From: JAWLHA01 sp041690535
Lineage (GTDB): Bacteria > Pseudomonadota > Gammaproteobacteria > Thiohalomonadales > Thiohalomonadaceae
NCBI GenBank assembly: GCA_041690535.1
Contig: JAWLHA010000038.1
Location: 1 to 43,180 of the forward strand
DNA length: 43,180 nt
Direction of reading: 5' to 3'
Below are positions 42,118 through 43,180 of the stretch, in pieces. The notes under the pieces were generated by a model that ran no database searches, was not told where the DNA came from, and was given only the letters and a program-made list of their open reading frames with translations. The translations under genes were made by a program, and so were the position numbers. How positions within the stretch are numbered: position 1 is the first letter of the stretch; each line of letters begins with the position of its first letter.

Positions 42118-42344
42118 CGTGTTGTTCTTCCTTCTTTTGTGGCTGGGCGTGAATGAACCTGTCACGGCCAACGGGCCATGACAGACGGCATTACGCCGGT
42201 TCATTTCAGCGTGATCCTGCGTGCCTCGTTTTCGCAGACGAAGCCCGCGGACTTGAGCTCACTTCGGGAGGGGGGCGCTTACTGCCCTGCTGATTGGAAG
42301 GAGAACAAATCAGGTTACCGTCCGTGGTGAGCCGTCCATGGTGT

Positions 42345-42836
42345 CTATTTCCAGAAGCTGGACCACATCTTCTTAATCGAGAAACCATCCTCGGAGCGGG
42401 TATGGGAGCCCCCATCGGGGTTGGTCACGACCCCATGTCGGATGAAATGGGCCGTGTAGCTCATGTCATCCTCCTTGATGTGGCGGGTAAGCCACTGGCG
42501 GAGGAAGTGCATCAACTCGAAACTGACCGACTTCTTCCCCGCGGCGAACTTGAGGGCCAGATCGGTCAGCTGCTCGATAAGCGCGTCGTGCAGTGCCTTG
42601 TGGGAGTGGTAGTCGGGATAGTCCAGCAGGCGCATCATGCTCTCTTCCACCGCGAAATGGATGCGCGTGTAATCCGCCAGGCGCTCCAGGATCGCGGCAG
42701 CCGCATCGGTGCCCTTGCGATGCTGGATCGCGTCGTGGAACTCATTGAGGATGTCCACCAGCATGCGGTGCTGCTGATCGATCTCGTGGATACCCGTCGA
42801 GAGTTCTTCACTCCATTGTACGAGAGGGTCGTTCAT
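42345..42836 (-). CDS. Bacteriohemerythrin
   Basis: A 163-residue hemerythrin with all expected iron ligands: H23, H60, E64, H79, H83, H119 and D124. It is clearly a paralogue of the protein at 18610-19062 (shared IHFAVEES, YPDY and FLRQWLTRHI-type segments). Its C-terminal extension is longer and Ser/Asp-rich, ending SIKKMWSSFWK, again a Trp/basic tail. GAGGA about 8 bases before the ATG at 42836 is the ribosome binding site; the upstream frame to 42887 looks non-coding. It lies upstream of the phosphorylase gene (about 230 bases), and O2 binding is expected. Confidence 0.93.
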   Translation of the reverse strand: MNDPLVQWSEELSTGIHEIDQQHRMLVDILNEFHDAIQHRKGTDAAAAILERLADYTRIHFAVEESMMRLLDYPDYHSHKALHDALIEQLTDLALKFAAGKKSVSFELMHFLRQWLTRHIKEDDMSYTAHFIRHGVVTNPDGGSHTRSEDGFSIKKMWSSFWK

Positions 42837-42952
42837 TCGGTTTTCCTCGCCGCAGTCGTCCTGAGAGACGTAGGTGTGAGCTCGCAATCCCGTGTTTCGG
42901 GAAAGGATTATACGGGCTCCACGGAAAACTGGCTACGGTGTCTGATTTTCAC

Positions 42953-43020
42953 GCAGGGTAAACGCATACTTACGTTACGGCCGTGCTGTGAGCGATGTAA
43001 GTCCTTGAAAGCAGGTACGC
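42953..43020 (+). repeat. 68-base repeat shared with the left edge of the window
   Basis: GCAGGGTAAACGCATACTTA and the core GTGAGCGATGTAAGTCC plus TTGAAAGCAGGT reproduce the unit at 191-258 (read on minus) with about seven differences. It lies 117 bases upstream of the hemerythrin start. No paired inverted copy is visible before the window ends. Between 42837 and 43180 there is no other gene; the rest holds this repeat and a small palindrome. Confidence 0.75.
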
Positions 43021-43119
43021 TGTCGTAACTACTCGCCCCCCGACTGCCTCCCGCTTATGAAAATTAGGATGCGGTCGCAGCCTCACCGCACTCGATCCTC
43101 GCTACTTGTACTGTTCGTC

Positions 43120-43139
43120 ATTCCCGCGAAGGCGGGAAT
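43120..43139. repeat. REP-like palindrome ATTCCCGC-GAAG-GCGGGAAT
   Basis: A perfect 8-base stem with the loop GAAG in the context CGTCATTCCCGCGAAGGCGG. This motif is very common in proteobacterial intergenic DNA. A related hairpin GCTCCCGC/GCGGGAGC is inside the element at 34291-34499. Confidence 0.7.
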
Positions 43140-43180
43140 CCATAAGGCACCCAGCCCAATACCCCTGGCCCTCTGAAGTC

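Noticed and set aside
191..43020. att-type direct repeats bounding a genomic island
   Set aside because: The two edge copies are in inverted, not direct, orientation, no integrase or tRNA is present, and fragments of the repeat occur elsewhere in the window.

Overview
The window is high-GC DNA, densely coding on both strands, with no rRNA, tRNA, CRISPR array or transposase gene that I can see. The gene content points to a gammaproteobacterium, probably a sulfur oxidiser of the Chromatiales/Ectothiorhodospiraceae type. The reasons are a secreted Gly/Tyr/Trp-rich sulfur-globule-like protein, several hemerythrins, many multi-PAS cyclic-di-GMP enzymes, PEP-CTERM and JDVT-CTERM-like surface proteins, and REPIN/MITE-like intergenic repeats. 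The taxonomic placement is inference from content, not a measured assignment.

Layout. (1) 1-1436: an inverted-repeat element, the sulfur-globule-like gene and an FMN reductase. (2) 1487-5491, minus strand: a PhnD-type periplasmic binding protein followed by a Cache-like-PAS-PAS-GGDEF-EAL protein. (3) 5792-6905: an Xre/MbcA-type antitoxin with a RES-domain NAD+-degrading toxin. (4) 7289-9499: an orphan histidine kinase with a PilJ/NarX-like sensor, then a hemerythrin. (5) 9808-14175: a 1455-residue PAS/GAF/PAS3/GGDEF/EAL protein, separated by a REPIN-like element from a convergent PAS-rich diguanylate cyclase that is split into two frames (14439-17533). (6) 17617-24987, minus strand: ZIP metal transporter, hemerythrin, exported methyltransferase, amino-acid permease, FAD oxidoreductase, polysaccharide pyruvyl transferase-like protein and a PRC-barrel/EF-hand protein. 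(7) 25277-32271, plus strand: a three-gene signalling operon encoding a fused TRAP-type plus LivJ-type periplasmic binding protein, a hybrid histidine kinase (REC-REC-HPT) and a REC-HD-GYP phosphodiesterase. (8) 32421-34008: a small Cys-rich protein, a LOG-family protein and a small lipoprotein. (9) 34100-34499: two abutting repeat elements. (10) 34506-37541: a JDVT-CTERM-like Ig/FnIII surface protein and, divergent to it, a PEP-CTERM protein. (11) 37699-39586: an unrecognised protein and a LysR regulator. (12) 40045-42117, minus strand: a tight pair of a nucleoside-phosphorylase-fold protein and an unrecognised repeat protein, probably a beta-propeller. (13) 42345-43180: a third hemerythrin and repeats.

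The unifying theme is environmental sensing feeding cyclic-di-GMP. At least three GGDEF and/or EAL proteins and one HD-GYP protein are present; two are operonic with periplasmic solute-binding proteins, and three O2-binding hemerythrins lie nearby. The best candidates for a poorly described system are the fused-binding-protein/hybrid-kinase/HD-GYP operon and the phosphorylase-propeller pair. The best structural oddities are the CTAG-bounded repeat elements, whose ends supply the stop codons of two genes, and the nested inverted-repeat element at the left edge, whose 68-base arm recurs at the right edge.
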